DNA of 64,000 nucleotides, taken from contig JASXSU010000003.1 of NCBI GenBank assembly GCA_030674875.1, positions 908,076 to 972,075 of the forward strand, read 5' to 3'. This document shows, piece by piece, positions 8,951-19,335 of this stretch; position 1 is the stretch's first letter; each line of letters opens with the position of its first letter. The translations under genes were made by a program, and so were the position numbers. The notes below the pieces were generated by a model, which searched no databases, was not told the origin of the DNA, and saw only the letters and a list, made by a program, of their open reading frames with translations. The stretch is from Candidatus Endonucleibacter sp. (ex Gigantidas childressi) (lineage in GTDB: Bacteria > Pseudomonadota > Gammaproteobacteria > Pseudomonadales > Endozoicomonadaceae).

Positions 8951-9089
8951 ATTGTAATTGCTTAAATAGTATAACTGTAGGATACATGCCTAAACTTTCG
9001 CAATAACTAGCATACTTGAGGTGGATTTTTAAAGCAAGCTGTTAGTAGACCGTAGCTATAACAAGCTAACAAAGTTACCGAATGAAAAA
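8951..9089. other. Upstream region of the IAP-like gene
   Basis: This AT-rich stretch holds the probable promoter of the IAP-like gene and ends where the inverted IS end starts. I see no further gene or convincing operator. Confidence 0.4.
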
Positions 9090-9228
9090 CCATTACAAGT
9101 CAGATATTCCCGCGACATTTACTAAACTCCAACAACCCCAGTACCTGCAGCGCAGTACGAATTTAATGATTTCGCACTATTTTTAGTATATATTGATCAG
9201 ACTAATTTCATATAGCTTACTTAGCGAA
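9090..9228 (+). repeat. Left end of the truncated IS, partner of 3401-3540
   Basis: This is the 5' non-coding end of the transposase at 9228. It matches 3401-3540 in inverse orientation. Both copies point outwards from the 3541-9089 segment. Confidence 0.75.
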
Positions 9229-9839
9229 TGGCCTATCTTCTTCAAAACAACAGAAAGAATCTATCTGCTGGTAGCATGATCAGCTTGATTTCTGAAGGTT
9301 TTAATAACATCACAGATCACCGGAAAAACGTTGATACAAGAAAGATTTCTGTTCACGATGCGTTAATGTCTGCTTTTGCTATGCTGCATTTAAAATACCC
9401 CTCTCTTCTCTCATTTGATCGTGAAAAAACAGAACCTACAGTGAGGCATAATCTAAAGCATTTATATCATGTGAAAAACAGGGCTCCCTGCGATACTAGG
9501 ATGCGGAAAATTCTTGATCCTCAAGACCCTGCGGATTTCAAAAAACCGTATATACCCAAAGTATTTCAAGTTGCTACTAGGTGATCGGGGTGAGCTAGCG
9601 CAGCCAACAACGTAGCAGATTGAAAGGCGACGGATATAAACTACTACTGTCAGAAGTTCAGAGAGCAAGCTTGTTAAAATCGTTTGAATTTCGTATCGGA
9701 CCTTTTTGAAACGATAGTAGAAGCCATAATGAAAGTAGGCCGTTGTCGATGGCACATTGAAAATCAAATGTTTAATACCCTGAAAAATTAAGGCTACAAT
9801 CTCGAACACAATTACGGCCACTGTGAGAAGCATTTAACG
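9228..9839 (+). pseudogene. DDE transposase (IS4-like), truncated and interrupted
   Basis: The N-terminal half (9228-9550) includes RHNLKHLYHVKNRAPCDTRM, which resembles the LK.LY.V..APSDT.MR segment of a common IS4-like DDE family. After a short repeat insertion (9551-9638), the C-terminal motif WHIENQMFNTLKN, then GYNLEHNYGHCEKHLT, appears with a stop codon between. The 3' end is cut off by IS30 copy B at 9840. It is non-functional. Confidence 0.78.
9551..9638. repeat. Type A repeat, internally deleted (88 bp)
   Basis: It begins TATACCCAAAGTATTTCAAG and ends GAAAGGCGACGGATATA, but about 40 bp of the middle seen in full copies is missing. It lies inside the transposase at 9228. Confidence 0.85.
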
Positions 9840-10914
9840 CTGGATTAATATAATAAGTGCAATTGACTAAAATTTTATAGGTGAGCCAGCTGCCGGTATA
9901 TTTGTAGCTATCACACTAAAAATGGAAGCCAAGAATGAGCACTCAAACTAGGCAATACAAGCAGCTGACTCAAGGGCAACGGTATCAGATTGAGGCTCTT
10001 CTTAGAACAGACTACATGCAAAAAGAAATCGCAGTGTCAGTAGGTATCAGTGAGAGTGCTTTATCACGAGAGTTGAGTCGTAATGCCAATGATGATGGCT
10101 ACGGTGCTGAAAGCGCCCACGCACTAGCCAGTCAGCGTAGGTGACAGCTACAAAGTTTAGCAAAACAGATGAACGACACATGCCCATAATAAAGAAGGGG
10201 CTATTGCTTGGTTGGTCTCCTGAAAATATCAGTTTCCGGATGAAGGTGGAAGTGCCCGACATCGCACTCAGCCACACCACTGTTTATAAACGTGTTGCTA
10301 CTAACAAAGTGCTAGGAGGCTCTTTGTATAAGAATCTACCCAGCTTTGGCAAGAGGCGCTGCAAAGGTGGTAAGCGTAAGGCTGGGCGTATCACGATCCC
10401 AGGCCGCGTCGATATTTCCGATTGGCCCGCAGTTGTTGATCTTAGGTCTCGTCTAGGCGATAGGGAGGGTGATACTATTTATGGACAGGACGCCCATCTG
10501 GTCACCCTTGTAGACCGCAAGAGTCGGTTAACTTTAATAGGAAAAGTTGATACAAAACACGCCGAAGTTGTTGCTGAAAGTATGATCAAGCTTCTGAAGC
10601 GGGTGTCATCGGTCTGCACAGTCACCCTAGATAATGGTGGTGAGTTTGCAGCCCATGAGAAAGTAGCAAAAGCAATGAATGCAGATATCTACTTTGCCAA
10701 GCCTTATGCTAGTTATCAGCGGGGAACTAACGAAAATACCAATGGCATCATTCGGAGAACCTGGCCTAAAAAAATGGCGTTGAGTCATCTAACAGAAGAT
10801 GATCTGAGGACAATGGAAATGTTGATCAATACCATGCCTAGGAAGGTTTTAGGAAGGCGGACACCACTCGAAGTCTACACAGGACAGCCGATTGCACTTA
10901 TTGCTTGAATCCAG
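9840..10914 (+). mobile_element. IS30-family element, copy B
   Basis: It is 1075 bp with ends CTGGATTAATATAATAAGTG and the inverse form ending in ATCCAG. It equals copy A in length and faces the opposite way, so the two bracket 3401-9839. Confidence 0.85.
9935..10908 (+). pseudogene. IS30-family transposase, copy B, two frames
   Basis: The N-terminal helix-turn-helix part runs from 9935 and stops at an in-frame TGA (10142-10144) where copy A has a GTG codon. The second part (to 10908) carries the DDE domain: GDREGDTIYGQD, TLDNGGEF and NENTNGIIRR. Both copies also share a break where TGC CCA TAA replaces the expected Cys-Pro-Ile-Ile. That break could be an old mutation or a programmed minus-one shift; the extra TGA makes this copy inactive either way unless another copy supplies the N-terminus. 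Confidence 0.83.
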
Positions 10915-11033
10915 CCCTAGTTGATGGCTGGCCCTGACTGAAATAGATCCGTAGAGAATAGATGCACTTTAAATGCCGCGTTTGAGTGAATCAGCACGGC
11001 AGTATTATCTAGTAATTAAGACTGAAGAACCCC

Positions 11034-12041
11034 TTAATTTTTTAATACAACACGAAAGCGTGGGCTACCATTTTCCAAACGATCAATCGCCGCATTCACA
11101 TCTTTAAAGTCGAATATTTCAACTTCAGGTTCAATGTTATGACGGGCGGCAAACTCAAGCATTTGTGCAATGGTGCTTGGACTGCCAACAGGGCTGGATG
11201 AAACTGAACGTTGTGCGCTCATTAATGAAAATACACTTAATTGAACAGGCTCAAGTACGGCGCCTAAAAAGTGTAAGCGGCCTTTAGCTTTTAGGGTTTG
11301 CACGTATCTTTCCCAGTTTAAGTTCACATTAACGGTGGATAAAATTAAATCAAAGCTATTGGCTGCGCCTTTTAATTCTTCATCATCTCGCGAGTTTAAT
11401 GTGTGATGTGCGCCTAACTCTAATGCTTCAGTGCGCTTAGCTTCCGTTGATGTGAACGCAGTCACCTCACACCCCCAAGCGTTCAAAAATTTAAGCGCCA
11501 TGTGGCCTAAGCCACCAATGCCGATTACGGCTACTTTGGAAGTAGGTTTTAAATCGAACTGTTTCATTGGGTTGTAAACAGTGACGCCGCCACAAAAAAG
11601 AGGGCCGGCTTTTTCACTGCTTAACTTGTCAGGTAATGCCACCACGCTAGTCGCCTGAGCGCGTACTCTATCGGCAAAGCCTCCATGGCGACCAAACAAC
11701 GTACCTTGGGCGCTTGCACATAAATTGTGGTCACCTTCTAAGCAGGTATTACAAGTATTGCAGTAACCAGAGTGCCAACCCAAGCCGACACGATCACCCA
11801 CCTTTAAATGGCTCACGTGTTTACCCACAGAGTTAATACGACCAGCGACTTCGTGGCCAGGTACAAACGGGAATTGTGTTGCGGCCCATTCGTTATTGAT
11901 CATGCTTAAATCACTGTGACAGATACCGCAATAATCGACATCGATTTCAACATCATGATAGGCCAAAGGGCCTGGCTCGTATTCAAACGGATCTAACTTA
12001 CCGCCGGCTTCCATAGCGGCGTAGGCTTTAATTGTACTCAT
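11034..12041 (-). CDS. Zinc-dependent NAD(P) alcohol dehydrogenase (MDR family)
   Basis: The ATG at 12041 (MSTIKAYAAMEAGGKLDPFE) has AAGGA seven bases upstream and is preferred to longer upstream starts. The 335-aa protein has the catalytic zinc pocket CGICHSD and GHEVAGRI, the structural zinc cluster GYCNTCNTCLEGDHNLC, and the nucleotide-binding loop GIGGLGHMA. The pattern fits the YahK/cinnamyl-alcohol-dehydrogenase group of medium-chain dehydrogenases, which reversibly reduce aldehydes with NAD(P)H. The true substrate cannot be read from sequence. It stands alone between IS30 copy B and an IS5-like remnant and is intact. Confidence 0.9.
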   Translation of the reverse strand: MSTIKAYAAMEAGGKLDPFEYEPGPLAYHDVEIDVDYCGICHSDLSMINNEWAATQFPFVPGHEVAGRINSVGKHVSHLKVGDRVGLGWHSGYCNTCNTCLEGDHNLCASAQGTLFGRHGGFADRVRAQATSVVALPDKLSSEKAGPLFCGGVTVYNPMKQFDLKPTSKVAVIGIGGLGHMALKFLNAWGCEVTAFTSTEAKRTEALELGAHHTLNSRDDEELKGAANSFDLILSTVNVNLNWERYVQTLKAKGRLHFLGAVLEPVQLSVFSLMSAQRSVSSSPVGSPSTIAQMLEFAARHNIEPEVEIFDFKDVNAAIDRLENGSPRFRVVLKN

Positions 12042-12255
12042 GGGAGGATCCTTATAATGATGGCTGAATAGTGATAACTGATAACTATAAACGACGTTGA
12101 TAAACATTAGCCGAGAAGCCTTAACAACACAAATCAGTAAATAGATCACAGAACTGTTATTTCTAAGCTGTAAACTGGAGCATAAATACAACCATACAAG
12201 GATCTGTGATGTTTCGAACGTTTTTGCTTAAAAAGGCTTTTTCCCGTTTTATTAA

Positions 12256-12665
12256 GACCTTTGCATGATAACTCCATTTGACGCCCGTTATTAATGGGTT
12301 ACATTTTTTGACGATAAAAAGGTCAAAAATGACGCCATAGGGGCGAATTCTTTAAGGATTGTGTCTTATTACCCCATATTTTCATTTTTTAGGCATAGCT
12401 TGCTTGCTGTATCGATAACCCTTGCTTGATGTTGTGCGCAACACACATTATCTCAAATCACGTACGGTTCCGATCAAGACCCAGATAACGTGCTTTCGCC
12501 ATCCCGTAGTGTTGCTTCAAAACACCAAAGACGCGCTCAACGGTACATCGCACTCCCGAATGTAGCTGATTAAATTTCTTGGATTTTTCGTCTAGCGGCG
12601 TCTTGCTTTCAATCTATTATCCCAAATTATCAACATGGCTTCCCTGTGATTCGTGCAAAGGTCTC
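12256..12665 (-). mobile_element. IS5-like remnant with both ends, internally deleted
   Basis: It begins GACCTTTGCATGATAA and ends TCGTGCAAAGGTCTC. The inside encodes on the minus strand the transposase tail VRCTVERVFGVLKQHY and RFEMMCVAHNIK, the conserved C-terminus of IS5-group transposases; the front of the gene has been deleted. The same tail is found at 57682-57867. Confidence 0.8.
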
Positions 12666-13228
12666 AAAGAAGCAATCTGGCTCGATCCAATGGAGAGGCC
12701 ATCGATCAAGCAATGGTCATCTGAATTCGCTTACCTACCACAAAGAGAAGAAGTGGACTGGAATTTCCCGATCACCGTCAGAGGTATGGTAGAGATGGGA
12801 CGCTATTCACAATTAGGATTCTGGAAGAAGTTTTCTGATACAGACGCTAAGGCTGTAGATAAGGCTCTAAATTCTCTCGATCAATGGATCGGCAAGATTG
12901 CCAGATTAAACAACTCTCAGAAGGCCAGCAACAACGCGCATTTATCGCGCGAGCTGTAGCTCAAGAGGCGCACGTTCTCTTGCTCGATGAGCCATTCAAT
13001 GGACCGCACCGCACTGCCAGCAAGACACTGAGCAATCTACTGATCAAACTAGCTTCGGAAGGTCGACTCATCATCGCCTCGCATCACAACATGAACACAG
13101 CCAAGTCACTATTCAATCAAGTCCTCATGCTCAACACCGAGACCGTTTCATTTGGATACAGTGAGGAGATCATCAATGAAGACATGCTAGAAAAGACCCT
13201 CAACACCGCTAGCACAACACAAGACTAA
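12666..13228 (+). pseudogene. Mn/Zn-type ABC transporter ATPase, truncated and frameshifted
   Basis: The N-terminal Walker A region is missing, replaced by the IS5-like remnant. What remains reads EFAYLPQREEVDWNFPITVR and VEMGRYSQLGFW in one frame, then from about 12884 in another frame KQLSEGQQQRAFIARAVAQ (ABC signature) and LLLDEPFNG (Walker B). The QREEVDWNFPITV segment is typical of ZnuC/MntB-type metal importer ATPases. It would have powered the permease encoded next. The C-rich codon choice differs from the AT-rich neighbours, suggesting transfer from elsewhere. It is certainly inactive. Confidence 0.85.
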
Positions 13229-13229
13229 C

Positions 13230-14066
13230 ATGACATTTTTCTATCAACTAGCAGCCTCTGAAATGAGCAACCTCTTCATCGCTCCTCTCATCGGCGCCAC
13301 TGTGATTGGCTTTGCCAATGGCTTCTTTAGCGGCTTTGTGAATCTAAGACGCAGCGCTTTTTCCGTCTCAGCTCTTTCCCACACGATGCTGCCTGGTATC
13401 GATGTCGCAGTGCTGATTACTCAGGAGCTCACTTAGGAAAATGCCTTCATCGGCGCATTATTCGCCTGTATTCTCGTCGGCTTAGGCTCAGTCTTAGTAA
13501 GCAGAAACTCACGTATCCATGAAGGCACCGCGCTAGCTGTGCTCTACACATCAGGCTTTGCTGGAGGAGTTGCTCTCCTCCCCCATCTCCCAATCGTTGC
13601 CTCATTGCATGATTGGTTATTTGGCGACATTGCATTGATCTCTAGAACGGACCTCACCCTTATTTTCGTCATCTCCACGTTGAGTCTGATCTTATCCAAC
13701 CTCTTCATGCGTCTACTCCTGCTCACCATGTTCGAGTCAGATGTATCCGGGGCTCAGGGAATGCCTGTTAGAGCGATGCAGTATCTTATCTTGACCCTAC
13801 TCATCCTCATGCTCGTGGTATCACTGCAAGCTGTGGGTTGTGTCCTCTCAGTCTCATTACTAGTAGCGCCATCAGCGATCATGCTACTATTTACCGATAG
13901 CACCAAAACAATCTTCTTGGGTGGTGCGGTAGCCGGTGCGCTACCGGGAGCAGGGGTGCCTTACTCTCTCAGCTTGATCGATATCCAGTCTGGTCAAGCT
14001 ATCGTCATTTTGTTAGGAATCCTATTCCTACTAGCCTTCATCCTGAAGTGCAGAGTCAGAGCTTAA
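13230..14066 (+). pseudogene. Mn/Zn ABC transporter permease with an internal TAG
   Basis: Two open stretches (13230-13436 and 13437-14066) are in the same frame, separated only by TAG at 13434-13436, so a single nonsense mutation splits a 278-residue permease. It has many hydrophobic segments and the GFANGFFSGFVNLRRSAFSV and LLVAPSAIMLL stretches of the ZnuB/MntB (ABC-3) family. The ATPase upstream is also broken, so this is simple decay rather than recoding. Codon use matches the ATPase and crcB. Confidence 0.82.
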
Positions 14067-14070
14067 CATC

Positions 14071-14445
14071 ATGAATCACTTTCTACTCATATTCATTGGC
14101 AGTGGCCTCGGAGCTACAGCACGCTACGCGCTATCAGTAGGCTTGCAGTCCCCTAGTTCTAAAATGCCCTACGGGATTTTAGCCTGCAATCTACTAGGTT
14201 GCCTCGCTATCGGCATCAGCTATGGATTAGTCAAAGCACATCACCCTACTTGGATATCACCTCTTGCCGTCACTGGATTCCTAGGAGGCTTCACCACATT
14301 TTCTACCTTTGCTCTAGATTACCATAAGCTCATGAGTCAAGGCATGGCGACTACTGCCATTGCTTACATTCTCATTTCACTCATCGGAGGCTTACTCCTT
14401 TGCTACTTAGGAATGTCTGCGGCTAGTTCTTTTTCTGCGAAATAA
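14071..14445 (+). CDS. crcB: Fluoride ion channel CrcB/Fluc
   Basis: The 124-aa protein has four membrane segments and the family motifs GSGLGATARYALS near the start, PYGILACNLLGC, and GFLGGFTTFSTFALD at about 70-85. Fluc channels work as antiparallel dimers that export fluoride and lower its toxicity. The gene starts four bases after the permease reading frame, so the three genes look like one former operon acquired together. Its C-rich codons contrast with the surrounding genome. Unlike its partners it is intact. The 3' end abuts a MITE fragment and transposase relic. Confidence 0.92.
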   Translation: MNHFLLIFIGSGLGATARYALSVGLQSPSSKMPYGILACNLLGCLAIGISYGLVKAHHPTWISPLAVTGFLGGFTTFSTFALDYHKLMSQGMATTAIAYILISLIGGLLLCYLGMSAASSFSAK

Positions 14446-14468
14446 GGGCGCATCTATCGCCTTCAGAA

Positions 14469-14527
14469 GTGATTGGAGTGAGCGAACGCAGCCAACAACG
14501 TAGCAACTTGAGAGGCGACTGGTATAT
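14469..14527. repeat. Type A repeat, right half only
   Basis: TGAGCGAACGCAGCCAACAA through GCGACTGGTATA matches the right half of the full repeats; the left half is missing. Confidence 0.8.
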
Positions 14528-14767
14528 ACGGCGATAACTGAACTCGTTGTCTGCCTTTGTCTGAAACTCTTCGGCTACACGGTACAAATTAGTGGAACGG
14601 CTACGCAGTAAGGCCGTTACAAACTGTGCAATGAAGGTGATACTAGTTTGAGGCAGGGGTGAATGAGCCTTAAGCTTCTTGGCCAATGAGCTGGCGTCTT
14701 TCATGTTCAACAACCATAACCTATTCTGGGGTAAAAGGCCGTGCAGGTTACTTTGTCTGAGAGTCAC
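14528..14767 (-). pseudogene. IS4-like transposase, N-terminal fragment
   Basis: The fragment starts at the ATG at 14767 and reads MTLRQSNLHGLLPQNRLWLL then SSLAKKLKAHSPL and VAEEFQTKADNEFSYRRIY, which look like the N-terminal end of an IS4-family transposase. It stops at the MITE fragment. Its upstream region (14775-14825) recurs at 3560-3610, so both are remains of the same kind of IS end. Confidence 0.55.
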
Positions 14768-14918
14768 GTCTTGCTAAATTATGCCTTGAAAATCAAGGTC
14801 TTCAGGTTTTTTGTCCCGTACATAGGGATTGAAAATAAAAAACATGGAACTACGATAATACCTAATTATACTAACCTAAAATAAAGCTATGAGTTAGCTA
14901 TTGTTTTGCATGAAATTG

Positions 14919-15692
14919 TTAGGTTACTGATAAAAGCGCATCAATAATGCTAGAATATGATACGTATTTTTCCGTAGTGTCACCATAAGAAAACCCATCA
15001 AAACCTGCCATATCAAAAGGGGTTTTATTCAATGCAACTGATGTTGTTTGTATATGTTGCAACTCTATAAAAGTATAAGGCCTTCTCCAAAGCCATTCCC
15101 TGTTTTTTACTGAATTTAGATCTTTATTTGGCAAAACCTCATTAGAAAAGCTATAAAAATACAAACAAAACTCAAATTCTTCCACAGCTTGAATGGACAT
15201 TAATCTCATATTTAGCTTCTTTTCAAAATAAGTTTGTGATTTTTCCAAATCATTAATTCGAAGCGTGATATGTGCAAGTGTCCCTTGAGACCCTATAGGG
15301 TGAGCATTGTCATATACTTTTTCTTCATGTCCTAAAAAACCTTGCTGAAGTAACTCAATGATAAATCCTTTTGGGTCAGTTATTTTACTCATATACCCTA
15401 TTTTTTTAAATTGAACAGGAGCAGATATAGCTATATTTTTTTCACAAAGGTAATTTACTGCTACATCAAGGTTTTTTAATGTGATTCCAATTTTCCAATA
15501 AAAGTCATTTGAGGTAGATGTATAGGGCTTTACACATTTTTTATGGAAACAAATATAGCAACTATTTCTATTAAATCCAAAAATCATAGTGTTATTTGTT
15601 GAAAAATTTTCCATACCTAAAATGTCGACATAAAACTCTCTAAGACCGTCAAAATTATCAACTCTAAAATGCTGTTTTGTTATTTTATTCAT
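14919..15692 (-). CDS. VOC-superfamily (glyoxalase/dioxygenase-fold) protein, two modules
   Basis: The 257-aa protein has two vicinal-oxygen-chelate modules. The first (about 1-118) begins KQHFRVDNFDGLREFYVDIL and ends ITDPKGFIIELLQ; the second (about 135-220) begins LAHITLRINDLEKSQTYFEK and ends PYTFIELQH. Candidate metal ligands are His8, Glu113, His141 and the final Glu-Leu-Gln-His. Members include glyoxalase I, extradiol dioxygenases and antibiotic-binding proteins, and I cannot choose between them. No clear ribosome-binding site precedes the ATG. The gene is AT-rich and stands alone. Confidence 0.75.
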   Translation of the reverse strand: MNKITKQHFRVDNFDGLREFYVDILGMENFSTNNTMIFGFNRNSCYICFHKKCVKPYTSTSNDFYWKIGITLKNLDVAVNYLCEKNIAISAPVQFKKIGYMSKITDPKGFIIELLQQGFLGHEEKVYDNAHPIGSQGTLAHITLRINDLEKSQTYFEKKLNMRLMSIQAVEEFEFCLYFYSFSNEVLPNKDLNSVKNREWLWRRPYTFIELQHIQTTSVALNKTPFDMAGFDGFSYGDTTEKYVSYSSIIDALLSVT

Positions 15693-16544
15693 AGTTTTTT
15701 GTACTCAGAAAAAGTTAATGAGGTTAAAGGTAGTCAAGAATTTAGGTTCAAAAAGATCGGATATGTGTGCCTATAGTTACTGTAGCGGATAAGTTTTAAT
15801 AAGCACGCTACCGCCCAAAGGTTATACCGCTGTCTTTTGTTGGCAGTGGGAGGCTGGGTCCTCGATAGCTCTATCAGAATTTTTGTATATTTGTATATAG
15901 GACGACAGTACTATCCAGGTAATATTTTGTCTAGGTTGGGAAGAAGTTAATGCCCTTGCATATGATGACTCGACTGAATTTATTGCTCGATAGGGGTATT
16001 GATGATCAGTAGGCCTATTTTGGCTGATGGCTGGATCAATTTTCACTATCAAGGTGAGATAAGTTAATAACTCCACACCTTCAAGGGGAATGGGTATATA
16101 CTCGTTTTCAGTGAAGGTATGATGTTGTTATTACCTACTACAATACTAGTAGGATCATAGGGGGTGTGTCTGTCGACCCCTCAAGATTTTAATAGAATAG
16201 GCATATTGGTTTCTCGTTTTAATGGGTCGAGTAGGAACTAATGAGTTATTTTTCTTGACCGTTTATCTTCTTCGCCTTATATAATGATGTGACTTCTAGC
16301 TAGGTCTTTTTGTAGAGGTGCAACGATTGTACCAGTTATAATTGAAATTGTGCGTAGGTGATTAGGTAGCGAAGTCCATGATCTTAAGAGCAGTAGGTGA
16401 TTGGGGAGAGTGAGAAAGTAGTCAATAATCTTGCGCCTTCAAGAGGAGCCGGTATAAGTGGTGTGATGTATCAAATGGCATCATTACTGTTATACGACAT
16501 ACCGGTCTAAACATGGGAACATATTACAGGGCGTGTAAGATAGA
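15693..16544. other. Long gap upstream of topA, repeat remains only
   Basis: I find no credible gene in these 850 bases. A type B repeat lies at 16330-16456 and a degenerate one around 16083-16180. The topA promoter must lie near the right end. The minus-strand frame at 15822-16076 lacks a ribosome-binding site and coding character. Confidence 0.55.
16330..16456. repeat. Type B MITE-like repeat upstream of topA
   Basis: It reads from TACCAGTTATAATTGAAATT to CGCCTTCAAGAGGAGCCGGTATA in inverse relation. The core has the shared GTAGGTGATTGGGGAGAGTGAG segment. Confidence 0.6.
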
Positions 16545-19184
16545 ATGGTTAAATCGCTAGTTATTGTCGAATCGCCTGCTAAGGCGAAAACCATCAACAA
16601 GTATTTGGGCAGTAACTTTGTTGTTAAATCCAGCATTGGGCATATCCGGGATTTGCCTACATCTGGAAGGGCAAAAAAAGCGATTGACCCTAAGGCTAGA
16701 GCCAAGGCTGCCGCAGAAACGCGCAAGTTATCTCCGTCTATGCGTGCGGAGAGGAAAAAGAAAAAGGCAAAAGAGCAGTTAGTTGAAAGAATGGGTATTG
16801 ATCCAGACAATAGCTGGAATGCCCATTATGAAATTTTACCTGGTAAGGAGAAAGTAGTTGAAGAGCTTCGGCGCCTGGCTGCTTCTGCGGATACTATTTA
16901 TCTTGCGACGGATTTGGATAGAGAAGGGGAGGCGATTGCTTGGCACCTGAAAGAGGCTATCGGCGGTGATGATGATCGTTTTCGCCGGGTCGTATTTAAT
17001 GAAATCACAAAAAATGCTATCCAAGCAGCCTTTGAAAGTCCTGGGCGTTTGAATCAGGATAGGGTGAATGCTCAGCAAGCTCGTCGATTTTTAGACCGAA
17101 TTGTAGGCTATATGGTGTCCCCGTTATTGTGGGCTAAAATAGCGCGTGGATTATCTGCCGGTAGGGTTCAATCTGTTGCGGTTAGATTGGTTGTTGAGCG
17201 GGAGCGTGAGATTCGTAAATTTGTCCCTGAGGAGTTCTGGGAGATTTATGCGGAATTATTAACTGATGCTGGTTCTGCCATCCGATTTCAGGTCACCAAA
17301 GAAAATAACGAAGCTTTCAGACCGACCAACGGCGCTGAAGCAGATGAAGTTTTGGCTGTGCTGAAAAAAGCAGATTATCGTTTACTTAAGCGAGAAGATA
17401 AGCTTGTCAAAAGCAAGCCTTCCGCGCCCTTTATTACTTCAACGTTGCAGCAAGCAGCGAGTACGCGTCTTGGTTTCAGTGCTAAAAAAGTGATGATGAT
17501 GGCACAAAGGTTGTATGAAGCAGGGTATATTACTTATATGCGAACTGATTCAACTAGTCTTAGCGCTGAAGCGCTTGAGAGTGTCAGGGGGTATATTGTT
17601 GATAATTTTGGACCGCTTTACTTGCCCGAGGAGGCCAACCACTACTCCAATAAAAAAGGGGCTCAAGAGGCTCATGAGGCTATTCGTCCTTCAAACGTTA
17701 ATGTGAAACCGGAGGATATGTCTGAAGTGGAACGAGATGCTCAGAGACTATATGGTATTATCTGGCGTCAGTTTGTTTCTTGTCAGATGATGCCGGCTGA
17801 GTATCTCAGTGCTAGTTTAACAGTGGATGTTGACCGTTTTATGCTGAAAGCTAAAGGACGAACTCTGAAGTTTGATGGCTATACAAAAGTGCAATCTGCT
17901 TTGGCTAAGAAGGGTGAAGATACTATTCTTCCTGCTTTATCTAAAGGTGATAAATTATCGTTGGATCAGTTGGATCCTAAGCAGTTATTTACTCGTCCAA
18001 CCGCTCGTTTTAGTGAGGCTTCGTTAATTAAAGAGTTGGAAAAATGCGGAATTGGGCGGCCCTCTACTTATGTTCCTATTATTTCAACGATACAGGATCG
18101 TGGTTATGTTTCGGTTAAAAGTCGCCGATTTTATGCTGAAAAAATGGGTGATATTGTTACTGATCGGTTGGTTGAGTCTTTTAAGGATCTGATGGATTTC
18201 AATTTTACTGCCAAAATGGAAGGGAATCTAGACTCTGTTGCGGAAGGTAATGCAGTATGGAAAGACGTTCTTGATGATTTTTACGACGATTTTTCTGAAA
18301 ATCTGGAGCATGCTGTAGATGAAGAAAAAGGTATGCGAGCCAATGAGCCCACACTTACTAGTATAAAATGCCCTGCTTGTGATAAGGATATGATGATAAG
18401 AACGGCAAGTACCGGTGTGTTTTTGGGGTGCTCAGGTTATGCGTTACCACCAAAAGAGCGTTGCAAAACAACGATTAACTTGGTTGCAGGGGATGATGTT
18501 GAAAGTGATGGTGAGCAGGCCGAAGTAGATGAGTTAAGAGCAATGCGTCGTTGCCCCAAGTGCTCAACAGCCATGGAAAGCTACCTTATTGATGAAGGGC
18601 GCAAACTCCATGTTTGCGGTAATAATCCTGATTGCTCAGGTTATGAGGTGGAGAATGGGAGCTTTAAGCTTAAAGGTTATGAGGGGCCTGTACTTGATTG
18701 TGACAAATGTAGTGCCGAAATGCAGTTAAAAACAGGTCGTTTTGGCAAGTATTTTGGTTGTACTAATACTGAGTGTAAGAATACCAGAAAACTTCTGAGA
18801 AGTGGTGAAGCTGCCCCTCCCAAGATGGACCCTGTCCCTATGCCTGAGCTTAAATGCCGTAAAGTAGAAGATCATTATATTCTTCGAGATGGTGCGTCTG
18901 GACTGTTTTTAGCGGCAAGTCAGTTTCCAAAAAACAGAGAAACTAGAGCGCCTTTGGTGGCCGAATTGTTGCCTTATCAGGCTGAGATTGATAAAAAGTA
19001 TAATTATCTTCTTGATGCGCCTCGGCAAGATCCTGATGGTAATCCATCTATTATCCGTTTTAGTCGGAAAACAAAAGAACAATACGTTATGAGTGAGGTT
19101 GACGGCAAGGCAACAGGCTGGAATGCGACCTATAAAGATGGTCTTTGGGTTAAAAAGAATAAGAGTGAAAAAACAAAAAAATGA
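16545..19184 (+). CDS. topA: DNA topoisomerase I
   Basis: The 879-aa protein opens [20 protein letters not shown], the Toprim start of type IA topoisomerases, and has the acidic DLDREGEA motif. The catalytic loop [11 protein letters not shown] places the active tyrosine at 331 and its partner arginine at 333. Three C-terminal zinc-ribbon units follow, near 605-640 (CPACDKDM), 665-700 (CPKCSTAM) and 720-745 (CDKCSAEM), as in E. coli TopA (865 aa). It relaxes negative supercoils behind RNA polymerase. The ATG at 16545 gives the usual N-terminus. The gene is intact and monocistronic, ending in a hairpin. Confidence 0.97.
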   Translation: MVKSLVIVESPAKAKTINKYLGSNFVVKSSIGHIRDLPTSGRAKKAIDPKARAKAAAETRKLSPSMRAERKKKKAKEQLVERMGIDPDNSWNAHYEILPGKEKVVEELRRLAASADTIYLATDLDREGEAIAWHLKEAIGGDDDRFRRVVFNEITKNAIQAAFESPGRLNQDRVNAQQARRFLDRIVGYMVSPLLWAKIARGLSAGRVQSVAVRLVVEREREIRKFVPEEFWEIYAELLTDAGSAIRFQVTKENNEAFRPTNGAEADEVLAVLKKADYRLLKREDKLVKSKPSAPFITSTLQQAASTRLGFSAKKVMMMAQRLYEAGYITYMRTDSTSLSAEALESVRGYIVDNFGPLYLPEEANHYSNKKGAQEAHEAIRPSNVNVKPEDMSEVERDAQRLYGIIWRQFVSCQMMPAEYLSASLTVDVDRFMLKAKGRTLKFDGYTKVQSALAKKGEDTILPALSKGDKLSLDQLDPKQLFTRPTARFSEASLIKELEKCGIGRPSTYVPIISTIQDRGYVSVKSRRFYAEKMGDIVTDRLVESFKDLMDFNFTAKMEGNLDSVAEGNAVWKDVLDDFYDDFSENLEHAVDEEKGMRANEPTLTSIKCPACDKDMMIRTASTGVFLGCSGYALPPKERCKTTINLVAGDDVESDGEQAEVDELRAMRRCPKCSTAMESYLIDEGRKLHVCGNNPDCSGYEVENGSFKLKGYEGPVLDCDKCSAEMQLKTGRFGKYFGCTNTECKNTRKLLRSGEAAPPKMDPVPMPELKCRKVEDHYILRDGASGLFLAASQFPKNRETRAPLVAELLPYQAEIDKKYNYLLDAPRQDPDGNPSIIRFSRKTKEQYVMSEVDGKATGWNATYKDGLWVKKNKSEKTKK

Positions 19185-19202
19185 TGTTTGTATCATCATT
19201 TT
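19178..19202. terminator. Hairpin overlapping the topA stop codon
   Basis: AAAATGATG (19178-19186) pairs perfectly with CATCATTTT (19194-19202) around a seven-base loop, giving an A-tract and T-tract on both sides. It fits a weak bidirectional intrinsic terminator. Confidence 0.6.
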
Positions 19203-19210
19203 ATTGATTT

Positions 19211-19335
19211 ATATTCAAAGGGTTTGGAGCTGCTATGTGGTGCCAAGTGAGCGAACCATAAACTTAGGAATACTAAGTACTGTGGTGCGTGAACGCGAAC
19301 AGCAAATTAGCAGTTTTAAAAGCGATGGGTGTATA
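19211..19335. repeat. Type C MITE-like repeat
   Basis: It starts TATATTCAAAGGGTTTGGAG and ends TTTTAAAAGCGATGGGTGTATA. The inner GCCAAGTGAGCGAACC and TTAGGAATACTAAGT segments recur at 23237 and 25061. Confidence 0.7.

Noticed and set aside
13434-13436. TAG in the permease as a recoded codon
   Set aside because: The partner ATPase is also broken and no other gene in the window has internal TAG codons, so decay is simpler.
15822-16076. Minus-strand frame in the gap upstream of topA
   Set aside because: It has no ribosome-binding site and no recognisable motif, and lies in a repeat-rich gap.
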